Assembly (NCBI RefSeq): GCF_009299835.1
Contig: NZ_VKCZ01000019.1
Coordinates: forward strand, 248,001-312,000
Length of the DNA stretch: 64,000 nt
Direction: 5' to 3'
DNA from: Microlunatus speluncae
GTDB taxonomy: Bacteria > Actinomycetota > Actinomycetes > Propionibacteriales > Propionibacteriaceae
Part shown: in pieces, positions 1-8,200 of the stretch
How the letters are laid out: every line of letters starts with the position of its first letter
Position numbering within the stretch: position 1 is the stretch's first letter
Notes under the pieces: generated by a model
What the model saw: only the letters and a program-made list of their open reading frames with translations
Databases searched by the model: none
What the model was told of the DNA's origin: nothing
Program-made: the position numbers and the translations under genes

Positions 1-369
1 GGTTGCGCTGTGGTCGGGATCAACGACCAGCGACTTTCGCCGTGAACACCGACGCCCGGCCGCACAACGCGACGAACCGCCCTGACCCGCCCGTCCTTGG
101 CGCATCTTTCCGGCCGTCAGGCCGAAACCGAAGAGACACCAGCTGGCCTGCCCTTCGACAGGCTCAGGGAACGAACAAGCTTCGACGGGCTCAGGGAACG
201 AAGAGACGCCCAGCCCGAACAGGAATCGCGACATCGCAGATCCAAGATCATCGGTGGATCCAGGCGTCCCAGGGAACGGAACATGCGGCCGTTCTGTGGG
301 CTCGGGGAACGGATCAGTCCCGGCTCAGCTCACCGGACCGTAGCGGTGCCCGAGCGGTGGGTCCAGGCT
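1..369. repeat. Non-coding left edge with composite dispersed repeat
   Basis: No convincing gene is visible here. Positions 114-173 carry a composite repeat: a CCGTCAGGCCGA head, a variable middle, then CTTCGACAGGCTCAGGGA. A second short copy of the tail follows at about 180-200. Positions 243-263 hold the inverse of the GGATCCACCGATGATCTTGG element. The same modules recur in the non-coding region near 42.3-42.75 kb, in both orientations. This is a dispersed intergenic repeat, not a coding sequence, although it leaves open frames by virtue of high GC. Confidence 0.7.
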
Positions 370-771
370 TCAGCGGCGTAGGGCTCGGGTTTGGAGGGTG
401 GCGAAGATGGCGACGATCAGGGCCTGGGCGATGATCCAGCCGCGTCCGAGCGGGGTTGGGTCGGGGGCGGCGAGGGCGAAGACGACCGAGGCGGCCACCC
501 AGGCCAGGTTGATCAGCACCGGGATCCAGCAGGCCGGGTGGGCGGTCGTGGCCCGGGCGGCCAGGATCAGCGGCACGGTCACCAGCACCAGGAACACCCC
601 GACGCTCAAGAGCAAGGTCGGTGCGGCGCCCAGCACCGGGGCGAGCCGGTCGGCCAGCAGCAGAAAGCCGAGGCCGTTGAGGCCGGTTACCACAGCGTCG
701 AGGCCGAACCACAGGCGGCGCCGGTCGACCTTGCGCCGTGGCGCCGTCGCGGCCGGAGTTTCTGCGGTCAT
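370..771 (-). CDS. Small four-helix membrane protein
   Basis: Encodes 133 residues. After a basic N-terminus (RRKVDRRR) come four hydrophobic stretches that look like transmembrane helices, ending in a short RALRR tail on the cytoplasmic side. I chose the ATG at 771 because a GGTGGGTGG purine-rich sequence lies just upstream; the frame stays open further upstream but that part is hydrophilic and not membrane-like. It is divergent from the sulfur-scavenging operon. I do not recognise a family with catalytic residues, so the function is unknown; integral membrane location is the only firm inference. Confidence 0.6.
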   Translation of the reverse strand: MTAETPAATAPRRKVDRRRLWFGLDAVVTGLNGLGFLLLADRLAPVLGAAPTLLLSVGVFLVLVTVPLILAARATTAHPACWIPVLINLAWVAASVVFALAAPDPTPLGRGWIIAQALIVAIFATLQTRALRR

Positions 772-855
772 CGTGTCCACCCACCGAAACGGTTGATGAT
801 CATCGGGACGAGCACGGTCATGATCCACTCCTTCCCCGGCCGGCTGATCCGGCCC

Positions 856-1060
856 GGATTCCCAGACTGAGTGGGAATCCACGGCCCAGCCAGACCGCGT
901 TCCGGGTGCCACTGACAGTGGTAGGGAGGTCCGCAACCGTCTCAGCAGACGGCGCAGGTGTTCGCATCGCAAGATTCCCTATGTATCCACTGGGGAATAT
1001 GTGAAACTGAAGTCACCTGCAGCGGTGTTGATCAACTCCGGCCCTCACAACCGAGAGGTA
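856..1060 (+). promoter_or_regulatory. Hairpin-rich leader of the sulfur operon
   Basis: Four dyads lie ahead of the flavin reductase gene. GGATTCCCA (856-864) pairs perfectly with TGGGAATCC (872-880). CCACTG/CAGTGG flank a single base at 909-921. CCGTCT (937-942) pairs with AGACGG (947-952). ATTCCC (974-979) pairs with GGGAAT (993-998). The first and last share the same ATTCCC...GGGAAT half-sites, so they may bind one regulator. I compared the region by eye with SAM riboswitch cores and found no convincing match. A ribosome binding site GAGAGG sits at 1053-1058. Confidence 0.45.
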
Positions 1061-1065
1061 TCTTC

Positions 1066-1626
1066 ATGTCAGCCCATCCTGCTTACGGCACGAGGCAGCC
1101 TGGCATCAGCCTGGTCCCGGCGATCCCGGAGCCTGCCGTTTCCCCCGAGCTCTACCGGTCGGTGTTCCGGCTGCACGCCGGCGGCGTGGCCGCGATCACC
1201 GCGGCCGCCGGGTCCGCACCGGTCGGCTTCACCGCCACCTCCGTGGTGTCGGTGTCGCTGAACCCGCCGATGGTGTCGTTCTCCTTGTCCAACAGCGCTT
1301 CCAGCTTTTCCGTGGTGGATCGCGCCAGTTACGCGGCGATCAATCTGCTCGCCGCCGATCAGTCCGAGCTCGCGGTGCGCTTCGCCACCAGCGGCATCGA
1401 CCGCTTCGCCCATCCGACCAGGTGGTCGACCCTGGCCGACGGTACGCCGGTGCTCGACGACGCCGCCAGCCTGCTGCACGGACGGATCGCGCACCGGTTC
1501 GCCGTCGGTGATCATCAGATCGTCGTCCTCCGGTTGCTCACGGCCGAGGTCCGGCGTCCGTACCGGCCGCTGGTCTACCATGACGGCGGCTACGGCGCGT
1601 TGGCCGGAAGCGGTGATCTCCGATGA
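1066..1626 (+). CDS. Flavin reductase domain protein (FMN reductase partner)
   Basis: The 186-residue product matches the flavin reductase-like split-barrel family, with the typical GGVAAIT start of the barrel, SAPVGFTATSVVSVS, NPPMVSFSLS and a C-terminal HDGGYGALAG. Such enzymes use NAD(P)H to reduce FMN and hand FMNH2 to a two-component monooxygenase, which fits the two flavin-dependent monooxygenases encoded downstream. The start is the ATG at 1066, preceded by GAGAGG at 1053-1058; an upstream in-frame ATG has no such site and would add non-homologous sequence. The stop overlaps the next start (ATGA at 1623). It is the first gene of a translationally coupled six-gene operon. Confidence 0.85.
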   Translation: MSAHPAYGTRQPGISLVPAIPEPAVSPELYRSVFRLHAGGVAAITAAAGSAPVGFTATSVVSVSLNPPMVSFSLSNSASSFSVVDRASYAAINLLAADQSELAVRFATSGIDRFAHPTRWSTLADGTPVLDDAASLLHGRIAHRFAVGDHQIVVLRLLTAEVRRPYRPLVYHDGGYGALAGSGDLR

Positions 1627-2678
1627 CCGGCTCCACCTCCCGCCGTTCCTTCCTCGGTCTGGCCGCGGGCGCGCTGGCCCTGTCGGGCTGCGCGATCGGA
1701 CAGCAATCCGGCACCGGCGCCACCCTGGCCCTGGACGCTCCGCTGCCGGATCAGGTCCCGGACGACACCAAGATCATCATCGGTGATCCCTCGACCCAGA
1801 AGGCGTTGCAGCTGTCCGGCGAACTGGACGAGCTGCCGTTCATCGAGTGGGCCAACCTGTCCGGCGGGCCGCAGACCACCGAGGCCTTCCGGGCCGGTGC
1901 CCTCGACGCCGGTTCGGTGGCGGAGATCCCGCCGATCCACGCTCGCTGGACGGGCCTTGAGGTCAAGATCATCGCCTCCCGGTTCCGGGTCGATCCGCTG
2001 CACCATCCGGTGTACGAGTTCGGCGTCGCTCCCGGCACCGCGGCCGCCACCCTGGAGGAGTTCAGGGGTAAGAAGATCGCCTTCTCGCCGGGCCAGGCCC
2101 AGGGTGCACTGGTGCTCAAGGCCCTGCGCAAGGCGGGCCTGACCAAGGCCGACGTGCAGTTGATCGAACTGCCCAGCACCGGCGACGTCTACGCCAACGC
2201 CCTGGCCGCCCGTCAGGTCGACATCGCGCCGATCGGCGGGGTCCAGATCAAGCGCTATCTCGGCAAGTATGCGGCCGAGGGCGCCGCGACGATCCAGCAC
2301 GGTCTGCGCGACGATCCGGGCCACGTCTATGCGCTCGAGTCGTCGCTGGCCGACCCGGGCAAGGCCGCCGCGCTGCGGCAGTTCGTGGCCGCCTGGGCCC
2401 GCGCGGTGCGCTGGGTCGACGAGCATCCCGATCAGTGGATCGAGGGCTACTACGTGGCCGACCAGGGGCTGAGTGCCGCCGACGGGCGCTGGCTGGTCGA
2501 GCGCACCGGGAAGCTCGAGATCCCGGACGACCTGACCGACGTGTACGTACGCCATCAGGAGACGATCGATCTGCTCGCCGCCGAGACCGGCAACGACCCG
2601 ATCAAGGCCGAAGACCTCTACGACCCGCGGTTCGTGCCGGTCGCGACCGAGGCCTTCGCCGCGGAGGGCCGATCATGA
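1623..2678 (+). CDS. Sulfonate-type ABC transporter substrate-binding lipoprotein
   Basis: This 351-residue protein starts with a twin-arginine motif (RRSFLG, residues 7-12) followed by a hydrophobic stretch and a lipobox LSGC with Cys23, so it is probably exported by Tat and anchored as a lipoprotein. The rest has the SsuA/NMT1-like periplasmic binding fold, with a conserved AGALDAGSVAEIPPIHA region and repeated use of a KKIAFSPGQAQG-type hinge. It would capture an organosulfur or aliphatic sulfonate ligand for the permease and ATPase that follow. Starts and stops overlap by ATGA on both sides. The exact ligand cannot be read from the sequence. Confidence 0.85.
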   Translation: MTGSTSRRSFLGLAAGALALSGCAIGQQSGTGATLALDAPLPDQVPDDTKIIIGDPSTQKALQLSGELDELPFIEWANLSGGPQTTEAFRAGALDAGSVAEIPPIHARWTGLEVKIIASRFRVDPLHHPVYEFGVAPGTAAATLEEFRGKKIAFSPGQAQGALVLKALRKAGLTKADVQLIELPSTGDVYANALAARQVDIAPIGGVQIKRYLGKYAAEGAATIQHGLRDDPGHVYALESSLADPGKAAALRQFVAAWARAVRWVDEHPDQWIEGYYVADQGLSAADGRWLVERTGKLEIPDDLTDVYVRHQETIDLLAAETGNDPIKAEDLYDPRFVPVATEAFAAEGRS

Positions 2679-3550
2679 CCACCGACCTCAGGCTCGATCC
2701 GCCCGTCCTGGTCGGTGACCGGATCCCCACTCGGACTGCTGCCTCGGACCGGTCGCGGACCTCGCGCCGATCGCGGACCCGGCTCAGCCTCGGCCGGCCG
2801 ATCCCGTTCGGGATCGCGATCGGACCGCTGTTGTTGCTGCTGATCTGGGCCGGCGGCTCGGCCACCGGCCTGATCGATCCGCGGATCCTGACCGCGCCGT
2901 GGACGGTCGTCACCACCGCGATCGAACTGACGATCGACGGCCGGCTGCCGGCCCACCTGGCGACTTCGGCCGCGCGGGCCCTGACCGGACTCGCCCTCGG
3001 CATCGGGCTCGGCCTGGTGCTGGCGTTGATCTCCGGCCTGAGCCGGGTCGGCGAAGCGCTGGTGGACGGCCCGATCCAGCTCAAGCGGGCGATCCCGTCG
3101 CTCGCCCTGCTGCCGCTGTTGATCTTGTGGTTCGGCATCGGTGAACCGATGAAGATCATCACGATCACGCTCGGCGTCTTCGTCCCGATCTATCTGCACA
3201 CTCACAACGGTCTGCGCGGCATCGACAGCCGGTACGTCGAGCTGGCCCAGTCCCTCGGGCTCGGCCGGGGGGAGTTCATCCGGCGGGTCGTGCTGCCCGG
3301 GGCGCTGCCCGGATTCCTGCTCGGGTTGCGCTTCGCGGTGACCGGAGCCTGGCTGTCGCTGGTGGTGGTCGAGCAGATCAACGCCACCAGCGGGATCGGC
3401 TACATGATGGAGCTGGCCCGGACCTACGGCCAGACCGAGATCATCATCGTCGGCCTCGTCGTCTACGGCGTGCTCGGCCTGACCTCCGATGGCATCGTCC
3501 GACTGATCCAACGAAAGGGCCTGTCATGGCGACGCACCCTGGCCGATTAG
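2675..3550 (+). CDS. ABC transporter permease, SsuC/TauC type
   Basis: The 291-residue product has an arginine-rich cytoplasmic N-terminus followed by about six membrane helices. The cytoplasmic coupling motif EAA...G is seen as ELAQSLGLGRGEFIRRVVLPGALPG in the C-terminal third, as usual for SsuC/TauC/NitT permeases. It forms the membrane channel of the uptake system with the preceding binding protein and the next ATPase. I chose the ATG at 2675, which overlaps the stop of the binding-protein gene (ATGA). The frame is open far upstream but that is antisense-like shadow sequence. The 3' end overlaps the ATPase gene by 25 bases. Confidence 0.85.
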   Translation: MTTDLRLDPPVLVGDRIPTRTAASDRSRTSRRSRTRLSLGRPIPFGIAIGPLLLLLIWAGGSATGLIDPRILTAPWTVVTTAIELTIDGRLPAHLATSAARALTGLALGIGLGLVLALISGLSRVGEALVDGPIQLKRAIPSLALLPLLILWFGIGEPMKIITITLGVFVPIYLHTHNGLRGIDSRYVELAQSLGLGRGEFIRRVVLPGALPGFLLGLRFAVTGAWLSLVVVEQINATSGIGYMMELARTYGQTEIIIVGLVVYGVLGLTSDGIVRLIQRKGLSWRRTLAD

Positions 3551-4278
3551 ATCATGATCAACCGACGGTCCGGGTGACCGGGCTGACCCGCCGCTACGGC
3601 GCCCGGGCGGTGCTCGACTCGATCGACCTGTCCATCGCCGACGGCGAGTTCGTCGCCCTGATCGGGCGCAGCGGCTCGGGCAAGAGCACCCTGCTCCGGG
3701 CCCTGGCCGGGCTCGACGACAACGTTGCGGGCGAGGGCACCCTCGACGTCCCGGACAAGATCTCGGTGGTGTTCCAGGACTCCCGGCTGCTGCCCTGGCA
3801 GCGGGTGCTGGACAACGTCCTGCTCGGCCTGACCGGCGGCAGCCCGAAGGAGGCCGCGGGCCGGGGCCGGGAGGCGCTGGCCGAGGTCGGCCTGGCCGGC
3901 CGCGAACGGGCCTGGCCCAACGAGCTGTCCGGCGGCGAACAGCAGCGGGTCGCGCTGGCCCGTTCCCTGGTCCGGGATCCGCAACTGTTGCTCGCCGACG
4001 AACCGTTCGGCGCCCTCGACGCGCTGACCCGGATCCGGATGCACGTGCTGCTCCGCCGGCTCTGCGACCGGCACCGGCCGGCCGTGCTGCTGGTCACCCA
4101 CGATGTCGACGAGGCGATCGTGCTCGCCGACCGGGTGATCGTCCTCGACGAGGGCGCGGTCGCCGTCGAGGTCGCGATCGACCTGCCCACGCCGCGCGAC
4201 GTCACCGATCCCGCGTTCGCCGGGATCCGGGACCAACTGCTCTCCGCCCTTGGACTGAAGGAAACCATCCGTGTCTGA
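3526..4278 (+). CDS. ABC transporter ATP-binding protein, SsuB type
   Basis: The 250-residue ATPase has every ABC motif: Walker A GRSGSGKST (residues 47-55), Q-loop at Gln84 in VFQD, signature LSGGEQQR (134-141), Walker B LLLADEP (154-160) with D-loop GALD, and the switch histidine in LLVTHD (His192). It energises the permease encoded just before it. The start at 3526 lies inside the permease gene, and the 3' end overlaps the following GTG start by eight bases, so the operon is tightly coupled. The family is the nitrate/sulfonate/taurine importers; organosulfur uptake is inferred from the monooxygenases downstream. Confidence 0.9.
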   Translation: MATHPGRLDHDQPTVRVTGLTRRYGARAVLDSIDLSIADGEFVALIGRSGSGKSTLLRALAGLDDNVAGEGTLDVPDKISVVFQDSRLLPWQRVLDNVLLGLTGGSPKEAAGRGREALAEVGLAGRERAWPNELSGGEQQRVALARSLVRDPQLLLADEPFGALDALTRIRMHVLLRRLCDRHRPAVLLVTHDVDEAIVLADRVIVLDEGAVAVEVAIDLPTPRDVTDPAFAGIRDQLLSALGLKETIRV

Positions 4279-5629
4279 TCATTCACTCGTCGATCAAGCC
4301 CGACCACTGCACCTGAACGCGTTCCTGATGAGCACCGGGCACCACGAGGCCTCCTGGCGGCTGCCGGAGAGCGATCCGTACGCCAACACCGACGTCGCGC
4401 ACTTCCAACGACTGGCGCAGACGGCGGAGCGGGGCAAGCTCGATTCGATCTTCTTCGCCGACTCGCCGGTGCTCCGCGGCGACGTCGGCCGCCGTCCCGC
4501 CGGGACCCTCGAACCGACCGTCCTGCTCACCGCGATCGCCGCCGTGACCAGCCGGATCGGCCTGATCGCGACCGCCTCGACGACCTACAACGACCCGTAC
4601 AACCTGGCCCGCCGGTTTGCCTCGGTCGATCACGTCAGCGGCGGCCGGGCCGGCTGGAATGTGGTGACCACCGCCGGCCCCGAGGCCGCCCGCAACTTCG
4701 GCCTCGATGATCAACCGGCCCACCGGGAGCGCTACGAGCGGGCAGCGGAGTTCCTCGAGGTCGCCGGCGCGCTCTGGGACAGCTGGACCGACGACGCGAC
4801 GATCGCCGACCAGGCCGAGGGCGTCTGGGGTGACGCGACCAAGATCAACCCGATCGATCATGTCGGCCGCTACTTCCGGGTCCGCGGACCGCTCAACCTG
4901 CCCCGCTCGCCGCAGGGCCGGCCGCTGATCGTCCAGGCCGGCAGCAGCGAGGACGGCAAGAGCTTCGCCGCCCGCTACGCCGAGGCCGTGTTCACCGCGC
5001 AGCAGACGCTGGCCGACGCCCAGGACTTCTACCGCGATCTGAAGCGCCGCACCGCCGCCCTCGGCCGGGACCCGGAGTTGATCAAGATCCTGCCCGGCAT
5101 CGTCCCGGTGATCGGCTCCACCGAGGCGGAGGCGCGCGCGCTCGACACCGAGCTGGACGAGTTGATCAGGCCGGAGTACGCCCGGGACCAGCTGGCCAAG
5201 ACCCTGCGGGTCGCGCCGGAGGAGCTCGCGCTGGATGCGCAGCTACCGGCCGAACTGCCGGACGAAGATCAGATCGAGGGGGCCAAGAGCCGCTACACCC
5301 TGATCGTCAATCTGGCCCGCTCCGAACGGTTGACCGTACGCCAGCTGATCGGCCGGCTCGGCGGCGGTCGCGGCCATCGGACCTTCACCGGAACCCCGGA
5401 GCAGGTCGCGGACGCGATCATCGACTGGTTCGATCATGGTGCCGCGGACGGGTTCAACGTGATGCCGCCGGTGCTGCCGTCCGGGCTGGACACCTTCGTC
5501 GACCAGGTGGTGCCGATCCTGGTCCGGCGCGGCCGGTTCCGCTCCGATTACGAGGGGACCACCCTGCGTGATCATTACGGGCTGACCCGGCCCGAGGTAG
5601 CCGCCGCTGACCTGGCGGTGACCGGATGA
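4271..5629 (+). CDS. FMNH2-dependent monooxygenase, NtaA/SnaA/DszA family
   Basis: The 452-residue protein is a bacterial-luciferase-like (LLM) monooxygenase of the NtaA/SnaA/DszA/DmoA group. The N-terminus has the family pattern: LNAFLMSTGHHEASWR, then ERGKLDSIFFADSP, and RFASVDHVSGGRAGWNVVTT. These enzymes take reduced FMN from a partner reductase and oxygenate sulfur, nitrogen or carbon centres. The operon supplies the reductase (1066-1626) and an uptake system, so oxidative release of sulfite from a sulfone, sulfide or sulfonate is a likely role. The start is GTG at 4271, overlapping the ATPase stop. It overlaps the next gene by four bases. Confidence 0.85.
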   Translation: MSDHSLVDQARPLHLNAFLMSTGHHEASWRLPESDPYANTDVAHFQRLAQTAERGKLDSIFFADSPVLRGDVGRRPAGTLEPTVLLTAIAAVTSRIGLIATASTTYNDPYNLARRFASVDHVSGGRAGWNVVTTAGPEAARNFGLDDQPAHRERYERAAEFLEVAGALWDSWTDDATIADQAEGVWGDATKINPIDHVGRYFRVRGPLNLPRSPQGRPLIVQAGSSEDGKSFAARYAEAVFTAQQTLADAQDFYRDLKRRTAALGRDPELIKILPGIVPVIGSTEAEARALDTELDELIRPEYARDQLAKTLRVAPEELALDAQLPAELPDEDQIEGAKSRYTLIVNLARSERLTVRQLIGRLGGGRGHRTFTGTPEQVADAIIDWFDHGAADGFNVMPPVLPSGLDTFVDQVVPILVRRGRFRSDYEGTTLRDHYGLTRPEVAAADLAVTG

Positions 5630-6732
5630 CCGACACCGGATCTGGCGAGGCCCCGGAGTTCCTCTGGTACATCCCGAACACGGTCGAGCCCGGCCACCGT
5701 GGCGACGACGTGGCCGACGGTTGGGGCACGCTGGAGCTGTCGGTCCGGCACGCGCTGGCGGTCGAGGACCACGGCTGGGGCGGCGCGCTGCTCGGCGCCG
5801 GCTGGGGCCGGCCGGACACCTTCACCGTGGCCACCGCGCTGGCCGCCCGGACCACCACCTTTCAACCACTGGTGGCGATCCGGCCCGGCTACTGGCAGCC
5901 GGCCCAGTTTGCCGCGGCGTCGGCCACCCTTGATCAACTCAGCCGTGGCCGGCTGTTGATCAACATCGTGTCCGGGGTCGACAACCTCGCCGCGTACGGC
6001 GACGGCAACAGCGATCCGGCCCGCCGCTACGACCGAACCCGGGAGTTCCTCCGGCTGGTCCGCCGGCTCTGGCGGGAGCCGGACGTCACCTTCCACGGCG
6101 AGTTCTTCACCGTCGAGGGGTCGACCGTCCGGCCCGGACCGTACCGGGCGGAGGATGGGCGGCACCCGCGGCTCTACTTCGGCGGCGCCTCGCCGGCGGC
6201 CGAGCGGGTGTCGGCGACCGAGGCCGACGTCCAGCTGTTCTGGGGCGAGCCGCTGGACGGCATCGCGGAACGGGTCGATCGGCTTCGTGGCCTCAGCACC
6301 GAACTGGAGCGCGAACATGCCCCACTGGAGTTCGGGCTGCGGATCACCACCCTGATCCGGCCGACCACCGAGCAGGCCTGGCACGACGCGGAGGCCAGGG
6401 TCGCCGCGATGGCGGAGCGCGCCGGCGGCGAGGCCGACCGGAACTGGAAGCGCGCCGTCGGCCAGCAGCGGCTGTACGACCTGACCGAGCGCGGCGAGGT
6501 GCTGGACAGTTGCCTCTACACCACGCCTGGCCGATACGGCGGGGGAGGCGCGGGCACCACCTGGCTGGTCGGTTCACCCGACGACGTCGCCACTGCCCTA
6601 CGCCGCTACGCCGACCTCGGCGTCAGCCACTTCGTTCTCTCCGACACCCCATACCTGGACGAGGTGGCCCGGATCGGTGATCAACTCCTACCCCGGTTGA
6701 GGCAGGTCCGGGAGGTCGGTCAGCCGTACTAG
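5626..6732 (+). CDS. FMNH2-dependent alkanesulfonate-type monooxygenase (SsuD-like)
   Basis: The 368-residue product is a second LLM enzyme, close in length to SsuD (about 380). Recognisable segments are EFLWYIPNT at the N-terminus, FQPLVAIRPGYWQPA, DQLSRGRLLINIVSG and RRYDRTREFLRLVRRLW. SsuD cleaves alkanesulfonates to aldehyde and sulfite with FMNH2 and oxygen; here it probably acts with, or after, the neighbouring NtaA-type enzyme. It is the last gene of the operon. Its stop codon sits in a CTAG that also supplies the stop of the convergent DUF1707 gene. A decayed copy of its last 40 codons or so is found at 7514-7672. Confidence 0.85.
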   Translation: MTDTGSGEAPEFLWYIPNTVEPGHRGDDVADGWGTLELSVRHALAVEDHGWGGALLGAGWGRPDTFTVATALAARTTTFQPLVAIRPGYWQPAQFAAASATLDQLSRGRLLINIVSGVDNLAAYGDGNSDPARRYDRTREFLRLVRRLWREPDVTFHGEFFTVEGSTVRPGPYRAEDGRHPRLYFGGASPAAERVSATEADVQLFWGEPLDGIAERVDRLRGLSTELEREHAPLEFGLRITTLIRPTTEQAWHDAEARVAAMAERAGGEADRNWKRAVGQQRLYDLTERGEVLDSCLYTTPGRYGGGGAGTTWLVGSPDDVATALRRYADLGVSHFVLSDTPYLDEVARIGDQLLPRLRQVREVGQPY

Positions 6733-7421
6733 CGCGGGCCGTTGGCGATCGCCTCGGACAGGGCGGCGGCCGCATCCCGCATCGCGGTTTCGACCTGACC
6801 GGTCAGCTTCTCGACCGCGGCCGTGTCGGGCTTCCCGCCCGTCGCCTCGACCAGGGCCTCAACCCTGGCCCGCTCCTGGGCCATGTCTGCCAACTGGGCC
6901 GCACTTTCCACCCGGGCCAACAGTTCGTTCGACGGGACGTACTCCTCGATCTGGCTGCGGTAGGAGTGGATCTGGTCGGCATAGGAGTCGAGCCGAAGCC
7001 GAGACGCCGACACCGCCGGGCAGGTCTGAGCCGGATCCTCGCTGCCGGTGGCCTCGCAGTAGAAGTAGTCCGCCGGCTGGTCGGCCGAAGCCCGGATGCC
7101 TCCCAGGGCGACGACCCCGCCCAGCCCGGCCACGACGACGGCGACCGCGCCGACGATCGCGTACGTCAGGCGGCGACCCCGCCCGATCGGCCCGGCCACC
7201 ACCGGCGGCTTCGGGGACGTCGCCGGCGGCAGCAGCGGCAGATCTGAGGTCAGCGCGAACAGGGTGCGATGATTCTTGGCCTGCAGCGCCAGACCGACCC
7301 GATCATCCAGATCCTCCTGGCTCAGGTCGCCGAGCGCGTAATGCTGTTGGACCAGGTCGAGACAGACCTCGCGAGCCTGTTCGACGGATACCGCGGGCAC
7401 TTCCGGACGCTGATCAGTCAT
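6729..7421 (-). CDS. DUF1707 domain membrane protein
   Basis: The 230-residue protein begins with a DUF1707-like domain (about residues 10-65): REVCLDLVQQHYALGDLSQEDLDDRV, ending in a SDLPLLPP segment typical of the end of this domain. One transmembrane helix follows at about residues 82-106, then an extracellular region with two cysteines (FYC...TCP) and a probable coiled-coil C-terminus. The function of the family is unknown. The start is the ATG at 7421 with a perfect AGGAGG just upstream. It lies between the intact monooxygenase and that gene's remnant, which suggests it arrived by insertion or local rearrangement. Confidence 0.75.
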   Translation of the reverse strand: MTDQRPEVPAVSVEQAREVCLDLVQQHYALGDLSQEDLDDRVGLALQAKNHRTLFALTSDLPLLPPATSPKPPVVAGPIGRGRRLTYAIVGAVAVVVAGLGGVVALGGIRASADQPADYFYCEATGSEDPAQTCPAVSASRLRLDSYADQIHSYRSQIEEYVPSNELLARVESAAQLADMAQERARVEALVEATGGKPDTAAVEKLTGQVETAMRDAAAALSEAIANGPR

Positions 7422-7513
7422 GCCGACCTCCTGAGATGACGCCGGGGAAGTGACGCCACGGCCGAGTCTGCCCGAGAGCGGCCGCGACTCCGGTGCGCCG
7501 CGCCGCGTCAAGG

Positions 7514-7672
7514 ACCTGGCGGGGACAGACGAACCCGCTGAAGACGCACCGGATCCTGCGCCGCCACGCCGACCTCGGCATCAGCCAGTTCGTCCTCTCC
7601 GATACTCCGTACCTCGACGAGGTCGCCCGAATCGGTGATCAACTCCTACCCCTGCTCCGCCGCCCGCGCTAG
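7514..7672 (+). pseudogene. Remnant 3' end of an SsuD-like monooxygenase gene
   Basis: The frame ending at TAG 7670-7672 reads LRRHADLGISQFVLSDTP followed by YLDEVARIGDQLLP. This closely matches the last part of the intact monooxygenase gene, whose C-terminus is LRRYADLGVSHFVLSDTP and YLDEVARIGDQLLP. Homology at the DNA level can be followed back, with small indels, to an ACCTGG near 7514, and then is lost. There is no start codon or catalytic part, so this is a broken fragment. It is either what remains of a tandem paralogue or a duplication made when the DUF1707 gene entered. Confidence 0.8.
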
Positions 7673-7698
7673 TCACCTGGAACCGGGTTGTCAGCGCT

Positions 7699-7827
7699 TG
7701 CGGAACTCGCCACAGGTAGAGAAATGATGCAGCCAGGGCCGGTTGGGGGTGCGGAACTCGCCACAGGTAGAGAAATGATGCAGCCAGGGCCGGTTTGGGG
7801 TGCGGAACTCGCCACAGGTAGAGAAAC
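7699..7827. repeat. 51-bp tandem repeat, about 2.5 copies
   Basis: Units begin at 7699, 7750 and 7801, each starting TGCGGAACTCGCCACAGG and including AGAGAAATGATGCAGCC. The first two copies are nearly identical and the third diverges after about 27 bases. The period is 51 bases (17 codons), so open frames cross it on both strands, but no start site or homology supports a protein. It lies downstream of the toxin gene and of the monooxygenase remnant. It is a direct repeat without spacers, so it is not a CRISPR array. Confidence 0.85.
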
Positions 7828-7855
7828 GATCCGGCGGGTCAGAGTCAGGTCGGGA

Positions 7856-8200
7856 TCACGCAAGGTCCAGGAAGTCTCGTAGCCATTGGTCGATCTCATC
7901 CAGGCAGTCCTGGTCGACGTGTCCGGCGCGTCGGGCGAGACGGTCCCGGCTGATCGTTCGCGGTTGCTCGGTGATCGCCCAGCTCGGTCGCCGCAAGGTC
8001 AGTCCGGCACCGGTGAGTCGCACGTGGTGCGGCCAGTTCCGGTCCTTGGTGGTGACCGGCAGAGCGATGGCGAGGGCCGGCACGGAATCCAGGTAGTCGT
8101 TGGATGCGATGATCAGGGCCGGTCGCAGTCCGGCCTGCTCCCGCCCGCGGGTCGGGTCGAAGTTGGCGAACACCACGTCGCCACGGTGCAGTTCACGCAT
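7856..8200 (-). CDS. MazF/PemK-family endoribonuclease toxin
   Basis: The 114-residue product has the MazF fold signature: N-terminal RGDVVFANFDPTRG, then GLRPALIIASNDYLD, ALPVTTKDRNWPHHV and a late ITEQPRTISRDRL. MazF toxins cut single-stranded mRNA at short sequences and are neutralised by the antitoxin encoded immediately upstream. The start at 8200 overlaps the antitoxin gene by eight bases. The downstream end lies about 30 bases from the 51-bp tandem repeat. The length is typical for the family, and all the usual core segments are present, so it looks intact. Confidence 0.85.
   Translation of the reverse strand: MRELHRGDVVFANFDPTRGREQAGLRPALIIASNDYLDSVPALAIALPVTTKDRNWPHHVRLTGAGLTLRRPSWAITEQPRTISRDRLARRAGHVDQDCLDEIDQWLRDFLDLA

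Noticed and set aside
856..1020. SAM riboswitch ahead of the sulfur operon
   Set aside because: Hairpins are present but I could not identify the conserved core of SAM-I or SAM-IV classes by eye.
7699..7827. Possible CRISPR array
   Set aside because: The units are contiguous direct repeats without unique spacers, and no cas genes are near.
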